NCBI RefSeq assembly: GCF_025151215.1
Contig: NZ_CP102286.1
Location: forward strand, 2,046,001-2,110,000
Direction of reading: 5' to 3'
DNA length: 64,000 nucleotides
Source of the DNA: Parabacteroides merdae ATCC 43184
Lineage (GTDB): Bacteria; Bacteroidota; Bacteroidia; Bacteroidales; Tannerellaceae
The notes beneath the pieces are model-generated. The model was not told where the DNA came from. It made no database searches and saw only the letters and a program-made list of their open reading frames with translations. Position numbers and translations under genes: made by a program. Shown here in pieces: positions 52,250-63,100 of this stretch (within the stretch, counting starts at the first letter, position 1; each line of letters starts with the position of its first letter).

Positions 52250-54103
52250 TTACTTCCAACCCGGATTCTGTTCCATATTCGGGTTCATCTGCGTTTCGTT
52301 ATACGGAATCGGATATAACCAATAATGGTCTCCCCCCCACGCATAATGATAAGTTGCCTGTCCCCAAACCTGTCGCAGACCGTTCACCACCTGTTTGCCG
52401 TTGTCGTCATATGTGGCAAACTTTTTGTCCTTCCAAGTCTTCCAACGAAGTTCGTCAAAGTAAATCAGGTCTTCACCAAGCAATTCCCAATACCGTTCGT
52501 TCCGGATACGTTCACGCATATCAGCTTGGCCCATCACGGTCGTTGGGACATTGGAGTTGAGCAATTGGGCACCGGCACGAGCACGTACCTGATTGACAAC
52601 AGTAACCGCTTCGTCTATCTTGCCCTGTTCGTTCAATGCCTCAGCAAGGTTCAACAGAACATCAGCATACCGGATTTTCGGCATATCAATACCAGTACCT
52701 TTTTGGCTACCTTCACCGACTCCTTCCGTCACGAATTTACGGTTCAGATAATAAAACATCGCCTGCGTATCAGTACGCAAATCACTCGCTTCACGCGTAA
52801 TCGTACCATCCGCATTTTGTGTTTCTATCCACTGGCTACGGAACGGATAGCGGTTTGTAAAGTAATTATCAGCACCTCCGTCACCTCCTAAATAGGTGGC
52901 ATACGGCGTAATGACACTCATTTCTAAACGCGGATCACGCTGTTCGTAAGCCTTGCGAATACGAGCTTCATTGCCACTCGGCAGATAATAATCCATATTG
53001 GCCCCCTGCTCTTTCGCATTTGCGATTTCTGATTCCGTCAAGTTATCACGCAAGAAAAAGACACGGCGTTCATTGACCGTCAACTTATAATACTCGGGAA
53101 TGATCTTCGACCAGTCGAACTTGCTTCCATCCGCACACTCATAGGTATCAACGAAATCCGGATTGACCAAATAGTTATTCCACATGGAACCATAAGTACA
53201 ACGATTACCAAATCCCCGGTTCTTAGAATTCCAATAACCATCCTCTTCGATGCACTGGACAGAGAAGATCATCTCATCACACTGCTCATTGACCTCCTTG
53301 AACAACATCTTATAGGCATTCGCACCGGAAGTAAACAGGCGATAACCACAATCACCGACCTTTTTGAAGTCAGCTTCAGCAGCCCCCCAGTTCTCCAACC
53401 ACAGGTATATCTTGCCTCTGAGCGCATACGCTGCACCTTTCGTAATGTGACCATAATCATTGTCGCCGCTGTTGTATTTATCCGGCAAATTTGGCTCGTT
53501 GATGCAATCAGTCAAATCCTTAATCAACTCATTCCAGAGATCCGTCATAGAAAGACGGCTACCCTTCGCTTCTTCGATGTTCTTGATTGGCTCTGTATAA
53601 TAAGGAACACCACCAAACAGCAAGTTCAATTCATAATACCAATAGCTACGGAGAAATTTGGCTTCAGCAATCAAACGTGCTTTCTTCGCTTCCGGAAGCC
53701 CTACCACATCCGGCATATTAGCAATCACATCATTGCAACGGATGATAAACTTATAGTTGTCATGCCAAATCCAACTCGGACCATCTCCTGATGTCGTCTG
53801 GTTGCCAAACAGCATACCAAAGTTACGCCAGTTCGCATCGCGATCCATCACTGCCGAAAAGCAATCGAACCACATATTATAGTTATCATTATACAAATGG
53901 TTCAATCCATTGTATAAGCCGGTAACAGTCTGTTCAGCCATCGTGGCATCTGCCCATACCTCTCCTTCACTCGGCTGGTTTTTCGGAGTCAAATCCATAT
54001 CTACACAACCTGTAAAGAACAAACCTGACAAAATTGTTGCTGAAAAAAGTTTTGCCATGTCTTTTATAATTCCCAAATTATTCTTGTCCATACTTTTTTT
54101 CAC
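52250..54103 (-). CDS. SusD/RagB-family lipoprotein of the ECF-controlled locus
   Basis: A 617-residue lipoprotein with lipobox FFTGC; the Cys is at residue 33 if translation starts at 54103. The long charged N-region before the hydrophobic core suggests that a later ATG (54091 or 54058) may be the real start. SusD features are clear: PSEGEVWADATMAEQTVTGLYNGL, ADVLLNLAEALNEQGKIDEA near residue 500 and NERYWELLGEDLIYFDELRW. It binds oligosaccharide on the cell surface together with SusC, whose gene ends 7 bp upstream. Confidence 0.92.
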   Translation of the reverse strand: MKKSMDKNNLGIIKDMAKLFSATILSGLFFTGCVDMDLTPKNQPSEGEVWADATMAEQTVTGLYNGLNHLYNDNYNMWFDCFSAVMDRDANWRNFGMLFGNQTTSGDGPSWIWHDNYKFIIRCNDVIANMPDVVGLPEAKKARLIAEAKFLRSYWYYELNLLFGGVPYYTEPIKNIEEAKGSRLSMTDLWNELIKDLTDCINEPNLPDKYNSGDNDYGHITKGAAYALRGKIYLWLENWGAAEADFKKVGDCGYRLFTSGANAYKMLFKEVNEQCDEMIFSVQCIEEDGYWNSKNRGFGNRCTYGSMWNNYLVNPDFVDTYECADGSKFDWSKIIPEYYKLTVNERRVFFLRDNLTESEIANAKEQGANMDYYLPSGNEARIRKAYEQRDPRLEMSVITPYATYLGGDGGADNYFTNRYPFRSQWIETQNADGTITREASDLRTDTQAMFYYLNRKFVTEGVGEGSQKGTGIDMPKIRYADVLLNLAEALNEQGKIDEAVTVVNQVRARAGAQLLNSNVPTTVMGQADMRERIRNERYWELLGEDLIYFDELRWKTWKDKKFATYDDNGKQVVNGLRQVWGQATYHYAWGGDHYWLYPIPYNETQMNPNMEQNPGWK

Positions 54104-54110
54104 AATTTAA

Positions 54111-57100
54111 TTAGAATGTCACATTAACACCAACCGTATACTGGCGGATCGGCATATAACCGTCACCGGCCATACGTTCCGGATCGCTACCTTCGAACTT
54201 AGTGATTGTCAGTAAATTTTCGCCAGACAGATAAACTCGTGCATTCTGAATGAAGGCTACTTTCATCCATTCTTTCGGAAAGGTATAGCCTATCGTCAGG
54301 TTTTTCAGCTTTATGTAGTTACCATTCTTCAGATGCCAAGAACTGGTAGCACTTGCCTGACCGCTGTTCTGATAACCAACGAGACGTGGCGTTTCGGAAT
54401 AAATGTTCGTACGCGGATCATTCGGATTTTCAGGATCGAAGAAATAGTGATCATAAGCAATGTCATATCCGAGACCATATCCGTGCGTAACACTGACGCT
54501 GTTTTGCGTTTGTTTGTAATAATCGATCTTGAATCCGGCTGCTCCCGCCCAGTTCATCGATAGGTCAAAGCCCTTCCATGTCATGCTTGCCTGCAAGCCG
54601 AAGTAGTATTTCGGTCTCCAAGAAACACCTTGAAAATCGCGATCGTCATCATTACCATAAATACCATCTCCGTTATAGTCAGCATAAATCATATCCCCAT
54701 ACCAAATCTTATCTTTGCCGATCGCTTGGTTTGGGTAAAACTTATAACCAGCATCAAACATCGCCTGCAACCATTTCATATCAGCCTCAGTACGGATCAT
54801 TCCGTCTTTCGGTCCCCCATTAATATTCACTGTCCCATCACTATTGAAATAAGAACCGTTACCTTTGTATGGATTCATCATATAATATTCATTCATCTCG
54901 TGGCCTTCCACGATCAAGTTGGACGAACCGTTTGCTACCGTACCAACATTCTGATACCACACTTTTTTGCCGTTGGCATCCGTACGCCATTCGCGGACCA
55001 ACTCCCCTTTATATTTCGTCACTTTATTCTTATTATAAGTAAAGTTTCCTGAAACTGAGTAAGAGATGTCTCCGACACGGTCATTCCAACCCAAAGTAAT
55101 TTCAAGCCCTTTGTTGTTAACACCTGCCAGATTCTGGAGCGGAGAAGTAAATTGGTTCAGAGATTCCGGAAGCGTCGGGCGATATAAGATTCCATCCGTT
55201 TTTTTGTCATATACTTCGATCGTTCCGTTCAAACGGTTGTTCAAAACACCGAAATCAAGACCTATATTGGTAATAGCCGTTTCCTCCCATTCCAAAGCGT
55301 AGTTGGAGAAAGTAGTCATGGCTAAACCATTGGATTTATTGCTATTGAACGCATAGTTGTAACCTGAACCGTAAAGTGCCTGCCACTCGTAATTACCAAT
55401 GGAATTATTACCCAACTTCCCCCAAGATGCACGCAGCTTCAAATTACTCAACCAATCTATATCTTTCATGAATTCCTCTTCAGATATACGCCAACCGGCA
55501 GAGAAAGAAGGAAACAGACCCCAACGAGAATCGGGAGAAAAACGAGAAGAACCATCATAACGCATGTTCATTTCGAACAAGTAACGATTGTCAAATGCAT
55601 AATTGATGCGACCGAACCAAGAACGAGAAGAATATTCGTATGAAGAACCCTTAATATAATAAGGATCCGTCATGGCATCAAAGTCTGTCAAATTGACACT
55701 TGACATACCTTCCTTACAAATATCCACTTCGTCTCCCCAGTTACGCGATTCTTCATAACCGATCAATGCACCCACATCGTGCTTTCCATAAGTATGCGCC
55801 CAACTCACCAGCATATTGGTTTTCCAGTACTTTTCACGTCTTTCCCAATCATACACCTTATAAGTAGCCATATCCGTAGAAGTCGGAGGCGTACTCAAAG
55901 TCATTGTACGGTTGAAACTGTACTGTTCTTTATAATCAGAAGGTTGCCATCTGTGATGGTTTGTAAACTGATCATAATAAAAGTTGGCTGTAAACTTGAA
56001 GTCTTTCAAGAACTTCACTTCTATATACGGGTTCACGAAATATTTGTTCTGCTTGTAGTAACCATACGAGTTACTCATATTCAGCAATGGGTTTCCTGCC
56101 TGCCCGTCTTCTTCGTTAGTTTCGATTCCACCATATTTGCCGTCATAATAAGGATAAACACCTGGGGTCACCTTCTGCATGTTCAATCCCCACATATCGC
56201 CCAGATTATTGCGATCCTGATCGGCGTTATACCCCCAAGCACGCATTCCTACAGTCAGGAAATCGGTTACTCTCGACTCGATGTCACTACGCAAATAATA
56301 TTTCTTTACCCCCGACTCGATAACCAAACCTGGATTATTCAGGTAAGTACCCGAAATCGCATAGTTAGTACGCTTTTCCGCACCAGTCAAGCTGATAGTA
56401 TGTTCCTGCATCCATTTCGGGTCATAAACGACATCATACCAATCCGTATTCGGATGCGTCACATAATTCGGTATGCCAGCGACATTCGTCGCGTTCGGGT
56501 TATTAGCTGCTTCACGCCACTCATTGATCGTCGACTGGGAGAACTTGGCCGCCTGGTTCGTGTTGAGATAACCTTCGTTGACAAACTCCATATAATCCGC
56601 ATAATCCGTTACCTGACGAATCAGCTTGGCCGGAGTCTGGTAAGAAAACTTGCCCGAATAGGTCACATTGATTTTTCCATCCGAACCACGTTTCGTCGTA
56701 ACCAAGATTACCCCATTAGCCCCTCTGTTACCGTAAATGGCACAAGAAGCGGCATCTTTCAAGATGGAGATCGAAGCCACATCATTTGGATTCACTTCAT
56801 TGAGGCTCATCTCCATTCCGTCCACAAGGATCAGTGGGCCAGCATCGTTCATCGTACCCACACCACGGATCAAGATGGAAGAACCTTCGGCATTCGGCTG
56901 GCTACTAGTATTCATCACATTGACACCAGCCGCCATACCTGACAACGATGCGGCGATCGTGGTAACCGGACGGCTCAGCTTCTCATCCGTAAAATTTAGA
57001 CTGGCTACAGATCCGGTCAAATTCACCTTCTTCTGAGCAGCATAACCGACAACAACAACTTCTTCAAGAGCTTGGGTGTCATCTTTCAATACGATTTCGA

Positions 57101-57680
57101 AAGCCCCTTTATTACCCACTACAATCTCTTGGGCCATGTAACCGATATAGGATACCGAAAGTTTAGAATCGGCAGAAACGCCTTCCAGCGTAAATTTCCC
57201 GTCCATATCGGTTATTGTTCCGTTGGTAGTGCCCTTTACCGAAACATTCGCTCCGACAACCGGTTCGCCATTAACATCGCGGACAACTCCGGTGACAATC
57301 TTTCCCTGCTGGTGAACGCCAGCCTCCTTGACAGTTATGATAATGTTTTTATTCGATATCGTATAACTACAATTCGGGAGAATTGTAGTCAGTATATCTG
57401 ATATACTGAGATCCTCAGCATTCAATGTGACACGTTTGTCCACGTCTATTATTTCGTCATTATAAAAGAACGTAAACTCACTGCAATTTTCAATTTTCTT
57501 TAATACCTCTTTGACTGTTGAGTTTTTCATATTGAGGCTAATCCGGACAGTCTGAGAATAAGACTCTGTAGCATAAAGCCCACTTAACATGAAAGTTAAC
57601 ATAAACAGGGCTAAATTCATCACCCTGGTTTCTTTTTGAATAAAAGAATACAAAAGACCCTTTCGGTTAAAATAAATCAT
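54111..57680 (-). CDS. SusC/RagA-family TonB-linked receptor with STN signalling domain
   Basis: An 1189-residue outer-membrane transporter. After the signal peptide comes an STN domain (about residues 45-115: VRISLNMKNSTVKEVLKKIE, FTFFYNDE), then CarboxypepD-reg (about 130-205), the SusC motif EEVVVVGYAAQKKVNLTGSV, plug and barrel. The STN domain is the hallmark of receptors that signal through a FecR-type anti-sigma factor, and such a pair lies directly upstream (57848-59576). Imported glycan is expected to be sensed at the outer membrane and relayed by contact. The start at 57680 gives an N-terminal extension before the hydrophobic segment; a later ATG (57620) would be closer to the usual signal-peptide length. 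Confidence 0.92.
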   Translation of the reverse strand: MIYFNRKGLLYSFIQKETRVMNLALFMLTFMLSGLYATESYSQTVRISLNMKNSTVKEVLKKIENCSEFTFFYNDEIIDVDKRVTLNAEDLSISDILTTILPNCSYTISNKNIIITVKEAGVHQQGKIVTGVVRDVNGEPVVGANVSVKGTTNGTITDMDGKFTLEGVSADSKLSVSYIGYMAQEIVVGNKGAFEIVLKDDTQALEEVVVVGYAAQKKVNLTGSVASLNFTDEKLSRPVTTIAASLSGMAAGVNVMNTSSQPNAEGSSILIRGVGTMNDAGPLILVDGMEMSLNEVNPNDVASISILKDAASCAIYGNRGANGVILVTTKRGSDGKINVTYSGKFSYQTPAKLIRQVTDYADYMEFVNEGYLNTNQAAKFSQSTINEWREAANNPNATNVAGIPNYVTHPNTDWYDVVYDPKWMQEHTISLTGAEKRTNYAISGTYLNNPGLVIESGVKKYYLRSDIESRVTDFLTVGMRAWGYNADQDRNNLGDMWGLNMQKVTPGVYPYYDGKYGGIETNEEDGQAGNPLLNMSNSYGYYKQNKYFVNPYIEVKFLKDFKFTANFYYDQFTNHHRWQPSDYKEQYSFNRTMTLSTPPTSTDMATYKVYDWERREKYWKTNMLVSWAHTYGKHDVGALIGYEESRNWGDEVDICKEGMSSVNLTDFDAMTDPYYIKGSSYEYSSRSWFGRINYAFDNRYLFEMNMRYDGSSRFSPDSRWGLFPSFSAGWRISEEEFMKDIDWLSNLKLRASWGKLGNNSIGNYEWQALYGSGYNYAFNSNKSNGLAMTTFSNYALEWEETAITNIGLDFGVLNNRLNGTIEVYDKKTDGILYRPTLPESLNQFTSPLQNLAGVNNKGLEITLGWNDRVGDISYSVSGNFTYNKNKVTKYKGELVREWRTDANGKKVWYQNVGTVANGSSNLIVEGHEMNEYYMMNPYKGNGSYFNSDGTVNINGGPKDGMIRTEADMKWLQAMFDAGYKFYPNQAIGKDKIWYGDMIYADYNGDGIYGNDDDRDFQGVSWRPKYYFGLQASMTWKGFDLSMNWAGAAGFKIDYYKQTQNSVSVTHGYGLGYDIAYDHYFFDPENPNDPRTNIYSETPRLVGYQNSGQASATSSWHLKNGNYIKLKNLTIGYTFPKEWMKVAFIQNARVYLSGENLLTITKFEGSDPERMAGDGYMPIRQYTVGVNVTF

Positions 57681-57847
57681 ATTCTATATAGATTTTCAGT
57701 TAAACTTTATCGCCGAAACCAAATACCGGACGATAGATTAATTATTTTTTTCGACAGACGAATGCAACCCACATACACCTATCCTCTTTTTTCACAATAA
57801 CATCATTTGTCTATTCCCATAAGCAATCTGTTTTTAAAGTTAAACAT

Positions 57848-58873
57848 TTATTTTCGAGGAGTTATATATACTTTATTTTTCTTTATCTCATACCTAATCG
57901 GAGCAATCAGACTCATCGCCTCCATCACCTCTTCGATGCTCTCCTGCCGGATTGTGAAAGAAAGACGAGTGGCAGCGGCAAACTGCTTCGGGCATTCAAT
58001 GTCCATATTATAGCGTCCCTCCATACTGATTAAGATATCAGCCAGACAGTCGTTGTCAAATACCAGGCGGTCTTTGATCCAATCGGTATATAAACCGGCT
58101 TTGGCTTCTTCGACAGAGGCGGTCTGATCCGACTTACGGTATCTAAACAGTTCATCCGGTTTCAAGTAAACCGGATCTTTCAAGGCTTTTCCCGATATCT
58201 TCACACTACCGTTCAGCAAAGCGGTCTTTACAAATTCACCGGAAGAATAGCTATCGAGATCGAAGCAGGTCCCCAAGACCTCTACATCTATCTCTCCCGC
58301 CTGTACGACAAAAGGCTTTTTCGCATCTTTCGCCACCTCGAAATATGCTTCTCCCTCCAAAGAGACCAACCGTCTGTCATCGGCAAATTGATTCGGATAA
58401 GTCAGTTTAGTTTCCGAATTCAGCCAAACCACCGATCCGTCAGGCAACGTGAACCGGCCTTTGCTTCCTTTTGCCGTAATCAGTTGGTTTTGCACGATGA
58501 CATCAGGAGCGGAATGCTCCTTCCAACTGCCGATACCATAACCGATTCCCAGCAAAAGCAACAAGACGGCAGCAATCCGCGTCCAACGCAAAACCACCGA
58601 TAATGTATTTCTCTTCGCAGGCAAGTTCCTCTCCATCCGTCCCTGCTCCAGCAAGATACGGTTTTTCAGTTTCCCCAAAGCGATATCGATCTCCAGCTCG
58701 TTTCCGGCAGCGACATTACAAGACAGCCACAGGTCACGAGTTGCAATAAAATCATCCCGATTATCATCCGATTGTTTCAGCCATCGAAGCAATAGCCTCT
58801 TCTCTTCCAGTTCAGCCGAGCCATCCAGATAACGGATTATGATTTCGTTGATATCGTGTGTTTCTTCTTTCAT
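57848..58873 (-). CDS. FecR-type anti-sigma factor
   Basis: A 341-residue membrane protein. The N-terminal cytoplasmic part (1-85) contains the DUF4880-like ILRWLKQSDDNRDDF segment, followed by a single membrane helix (about 97-117: IAAVLLLLLGIGYGIGS), the FecR domain (about 130-225: ITAKGSKGRFTLPDGSVVWLN, VSLEGEAYFEVAKD) and a C-terminal DUF4974-like domain (about 265-341). It should hold the ECF factor at the membrane and release it when the STN domain of the SusC receptor contacts it. It lies between the sigma gene and susC. Confidence 0.93.
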   Translation of the reverse strand: MKEETHDINEIIIRYLDGSAELEEKRLLLRWLKQSDDNRDDFIATRDLWLSCNVAAGNELEIDIALGKLKNRILLEQGRMERNLPAKRNTLSVVLRWTRIAAVLLLLLGIGYGIGSWKEHSAPDVIVQNQLITAKGSKGRFTLPDGSVVWLNSETKLTYPNQFADDRRLVSLEGEAYFEVAKDAKKPFVVQAGEIDVEVLGTCFDLDSYSSGEFVKTALLNGSVKISGKALKDPVYLKPDELFRYRKSDQTASVEEAKAGLYTDWIKDRLVFDNDCLADILISMEGRYNMDIECPKQFAAATRLSFTIRQESIEEVMEAMSLIAPIRYEIKKNKVYITPRK

Positions 58874-58991
58874 TACAGATTCATTTATTAGTAATACAAA
58901 AAAAGGTAGTTTTACCCTACCTTCATCCTACAAAGAATTAACGTTTCTTTTTATTCTCCGGCATGAAACTTTCGTTCCACCCTCTGGCTGT

Positions 58992-59576
58992 CTAAAGAGA
59001 AAGACAAGTGACAGCCAACACTAATAAAGGGAATAAGTCCCTTTGGATAAGATATTCTTTCAACCCGGAAAGAGCCTTGCTAATCTGCTTTTCAACCGCT
59101 TTGATACTAATATTCAGTTGTTCCGCAATCTCACGGTTCTTCAATCCATAGCTCCGGCTTAACATAAATATTTTATGGCATTGAGGGGGAAGCGTGTTTA
59201 TATAAGACATGATTTCTTCTTCCAGTTCTTTCAATAACAAGCTCTGCTCGGAATTTTGCATATAAGAGGAAACGTACTGATCCAATATATCCGTCTCTCT
59301 CTCAGGTTTCAAAGGGTATACATCCTGTTGTTTCTTATCCAACGCATTCAGAGCATGCGTATATACGGCTTTGAAAAGATAAGACTTTACAGATTCATCC
59401 TCAAAACGGATACTTTCACGCCGCTTCCAAAGTTCATAAAAAACATCCTGAACAATATCTTCCGACAAATCCTTATCATTCACAAAACGGAAAGCATACG
59501 CCCGCAAAGGTTTGTAGAAACGCTTGAACAGTGTTTCCAAGGCTGCAAAATCCTGAACATATATCTCTCCTGACAT
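58992..59576 (-). CDS. ECF-family RNA polymerase sigma factor
   Basis: A 194-residue sigma factor. Region 2 (about 15-80) includes YKPLRAYAFRFVNDKDLSED and IVQDVFYELWKRRE. Region 4 (about 130-180) contains the DNA-binding helix-turn-helix LPPQCHKIFMLSRSYGLKNR and EIAEQLNISIKAVEKQISKA. It fits the FecI-like Bacteroidota RpoE group that controls SusC/SusD loci. It is the first gene of the regulator pair and sits just upstream of its FecR antagonist after a 118-bp gap. Confidence 0.93.
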   Translation of the reverse strand: MSGEIYVQDFAALETLFKRFYKPLRAYAFRFVNDKDLSEDIVQDVFYELWKRRESIRFEDESVKSYLFKAVYTHALNALDKKQQDVYPLKPERETDILDQYVSSYMQNSEQSLLLKELEEEIMSYINTLPPQCHKIFMLSRSYGLKNREIAEQLNISIKAVEKQISKALSGLKEYLIQRDLFPLLVLAVTCLSL

Positions 59577-59598
59577 GAATTTGTTGTTTTATAAAAAG

Positions 59599-59606
59599 CA
59601 AAAATA
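59599..59606 (-). promoter_or_regulatory. -7 element of the ECF sigma gene
   Basis: On the minus strand TATTTTTG matches TAnnTTTG, start near 59592, leader of about 16 nt. Confidence 0.5.
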
Positions 59607-59694
59607 CAGATATTTTTCATTTAATGCCGGCAGAAGGGGAATATTGATAACTATATAAGCAATATTGCCATTTACAATGCAACCATATTATCAC

Positions 59695-59702
59695 TATCTT
59701 TG
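59695..59702 (+). promoter_or_regulatory. -7 element of the thioredoxin gene
   Basis: TATCTTTG matches TAnnTTTG and predicts a start near 59709, 20 nt before the ATG. Confidence 0.5.
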
Positions 59703-59728
59703 TTTTATTAATAATAAAAGGAAACAAC

Positions 59729-60082
59729 ATGACACCGATTGAATTAACAAAAACGGAATTTATACAGCGAGTAGGAAACTTCGAAGAAAGCCCCAAAGAT
59801 TGGAAATACGTAGGCGACAAACCTTGTATCGTAGACTTTCATGCTCCCTGGTGCGGCTATTGCAAACGTCTGGAGCCGATACTCGATGAGTTTGCAAAAG
59901 AATACGACGGAAAACTCTACATCTATAAAGTCAATGTAGACAACGAAGAAGAACTGGAAGCTGCTTTCAAGATCCGGACGATCCCGACTTTGCTCCTCTG
60001 CCGCATGGACGGGAATAAAGAAATGATGCTCGGCACGATGGGTAAACCGGAACTTCGCAAAGTGATCGAAGGCATCTTATAA
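59729..60082 (+). CDS. Thioredoxin-family protein
   Basis: A 117-residue cytoplasmic thioredoxin with the active site in FHAPWCGYCKRL (WCGYC instead of the usual WCGPC) and cis-Pro in IRTIPTLLLC. It has no signal peptide. The N-terminal 25 residues are slightly longer than in E. coli thioredoxin and read MTPIELTKTEFIQRVGNFEE. The CGYC active site suggests a more oxidising potential than CGPC. It ends convergently against the helicase-PLD gene with a shared hairpin. Confidence 0.9.
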   Translation: MTPIELTKTEFIQRVGNFEESPKDWKYVGDKPCIVDFHAPWCGYCKRLEPILDEFAKEYDGKLYIYKVNVDNEEELEAAFKIRTIPTLLLCRMDGNKEMMLGTMGKPELRKVIEGIL

Positions 60083-60107
60083 TGTCTCTATCAAATATTA
60101 GAATACA

Positions 60108-60155
60108 GAAGGTATGAATCAGGAAAGCCAAGCGCTAATTCTGATTCATGCCTTC
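60108..60155. terminator. Hairpin between convergent thioredoxin and helicase-PLD genes
   Basis: A 15-bp stem GAAGGTATGAATCAG / CTGATTCATGCCTTC with one G-T-type mismatch, overlapping the stop codon of the helicase gene. Confidence 0.7.
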
Positions 60156-63100
60156 TACTTTTATACGGATCGAGCCTGGAGTCCGTTGGAAGCAGGAACA
60201 AAACAGATTCAGATCATTCGTCTTTTGCATGAAATCCTGTAATATCCGGCATTCCTCATCCGACCATGTTTCATAATGACGGGGATATTGTTTACGAACT
60301 CTCATTATCGACTCGGATACGTCCGTTTTCTTGATTCCCAATTGCCGGATACGCTTTTTGAAACCGGCCAGATCTTCATCCGTACAGTTGTTTACCGGAT
60401 CGGCATCAAAGAAACTCGGACAAATCTTATTCCCGACCTGTTCCTGTTTCGTTACAGAGACAGGAATAGGTTCGAAAAGAACGGATTCCGGTTCTATTGC
60501 ACCTAACTCCTTCCTTAAGTTTGAAATATGCTTCGCTGCTTCTGGAGAAATCAGTTTCACGGAACATTCATGACGGGAATAACTCCCATTTCTACGTGCA
60601 GAAAGCCAGTTAAAGGAACCTTCCACCAATACTGAATCATCAATCGCAAGCGATTTATTATGAATGCCTTTCAACAGAATCAACTTAACACCGTTTTCGG
60701 TTAAAGCCTTCCGTCCGGCAACGGCCTCCTTCCGCAACACACCGGTTTGTTTGTCACAATCTAAGCGGAAATCCGAATACACCACGACTTCCACACCCCG
60801 CTCTACCGCTTCCCGCATCAGAGGAATAAGATTATCATGTTCAATCGCCTGGATCGATATAAAAGGAGATACGATCAGCAACCTTTTTGTCGCATCTTTA
60901 AAGGCTTGCCGCAACAAACCGGTGTGTTCCTTCAATGTCGATAAACGTTCGGCCGGCTGGTAGCGGCAAAGCGGTTCCTTTTGCCGATAGATGAAATTGC
61001 CGGACACTTCGTTCGCAGGATCGTCAAACAACCATTTTGCCAGGTTACCGACGGGCGTATTTCGTTCGGGATGGAATATATTCATATTCCCGAACACCAG
61101 AAAATGATACTGCGCACGCGAAACAGCCACGTTGAGCATATTGTACTTTCCACCTTGCTCCATAAAAAAAGAAGCATCACCGGGAGAATTGACCGATGAA
61201 AAGATCACGACCGGACACTGCGCTCCCTGCAAAGAATGAACAGTACCGATCGTCATACCGGCAAACGCTTCTGCCTCCGGCGACTGTTCCGCAAGACTAC
61301 GGATGATTTCTTCCTGCGCCTTAAATGGGGTGACTACAGCCACTATTTTACGGATCGGCTCCTTGTAAGCGCTTTCCAACTTATCTTTTTCCGTTTCCAG
61401 CCAAGAGACGATTGCTGCCGCTTCCGCTCTGTTCAAGACACTGCCCGTCGCCCCTTTTTCACTGACTCCGTTTACATGGACATACCCTTTAGGCGGCAAG
61501 TCTTTATACTTCACCTTGTTTCCTTTCTTCGGCAGCAAACGGCCGTGATACACATAGTCGTTACAATAAGCAATGATAGGATCGAGACAACGCCTGTGTT
61601 CGGTCAAGAAAGCGCCTCTTTCACCGGCGACTTCGAAACTGCAACTCTTCCGCGCCATCTTCATGATGCTTCCGGACGAAGACAAGAAACCGTTTTCATG
61701 CAGAAACGCATACCGATCATCGGACTCGGAGGATACTAAGCCAAAACGTTTCAGATTAATACTGGAATATTCGTCCGAGATGGACCATATCGGTTCGATC
61801 TGTTCCACGTCTCCCACTAAAATAGCTTGCTTGGCAAGGCTGAAAGACGGAATTGCCAGTTCGGGAGATACCTGCCCCGATTCATCCACAATCAGCAAAT
61901 CGATCGCATCATAGAGCGGCGCATCCCACTCCCCATTGTCCGCACAAACCATGTATTTCGGCAAAGAATGGAAAGTCGAAATAAAAACAGGCATCACACA
62001 GGCCAAACGCTTCAACCGTTCGGTGTAATCCTCTCGGCCACGTGTCTCCCCCTCTTTATCGCATCCGGCCAAGCGGCGGATGAACTCGGCTTCCCGGTCA
62101 TGGATGGCATACCAGAACAAAAGATAGCGGTAACTGATATCCAGCCGCACCGCCATATCTTCCGTATAAGGAAGGGCATTGTATTCCGGATTGGCAACCA
62201 ACTTGTCATAGCATGCCTTAAAATCTTCCGTCTGCTCCCAGCCGCATATCACATCTTCATAGCTTGGATGTTTTTGAAATTTACGGAGCAGTTTACTCAG
62301 AAAACCTTTATCCGCCATCTCTTTTCCATATTGTTTGAGACTGGCAACATTCAAGCAGGTTCCAATCTCATCCCGCATCTTCCTCATTTGCCTGCGAAGG
62401 AAACGCTGGCATGCAACTTCATCCCGGCAAGATGTCTGAAAGAAACGATTGAAATGTTCCAGATAGAACCCGCGATATTCTTCCAACCGGGCAGGATCGT
62501 CATAATCATTCGGAAAGCCTTCACCTTTCGTATTGAACATCATTTTGTACTGATCCTTTTGTTCGTCTTTGCCTGACAGATACAATCCCAACGTATCCAA
62601 ACCGGGCAGCCAGCGGAGAGTCAACAGGTTTGCAGGCTTATCGCCAGAAGGCTGTTCGATCTTGAAATCTTTCAGGATATTGGTAATCGCCTGGTTATTG
62701 GCGGAACTGGCTACGATGATATCCTGATCATCAGGATGCTCCAGTACGGCATGGACGATCCGGTTGGCAATCACCGTCTGTAAAAAGGTCGTCTTGCCTG
62801 TTCCCGGAGGTCCGTTAACGGCAAAGATATCGGAACTGTCCGGGTCCGTATACATGGCAAGCGTCTCACGCTGGGAGACGGACAGCGGAAACTCGCCGCT
62901 CATCTGTGCCCAATGGTCTTTATTGCAATAAACTTGCTGTCTATCCGGCACAGGCAGCAATGTTTCCAGCTTTTTACGGATCAGAAGTTCCAGTAACGGA
63001 TGGGAAGATTTACTTTCCAATAGCTTGTCATACAAGTTGATGATCTTTTGTGCCATTCCTCGTCCGGGAGCTTTCACGACAATGATTTCAGGCTTGTCGG

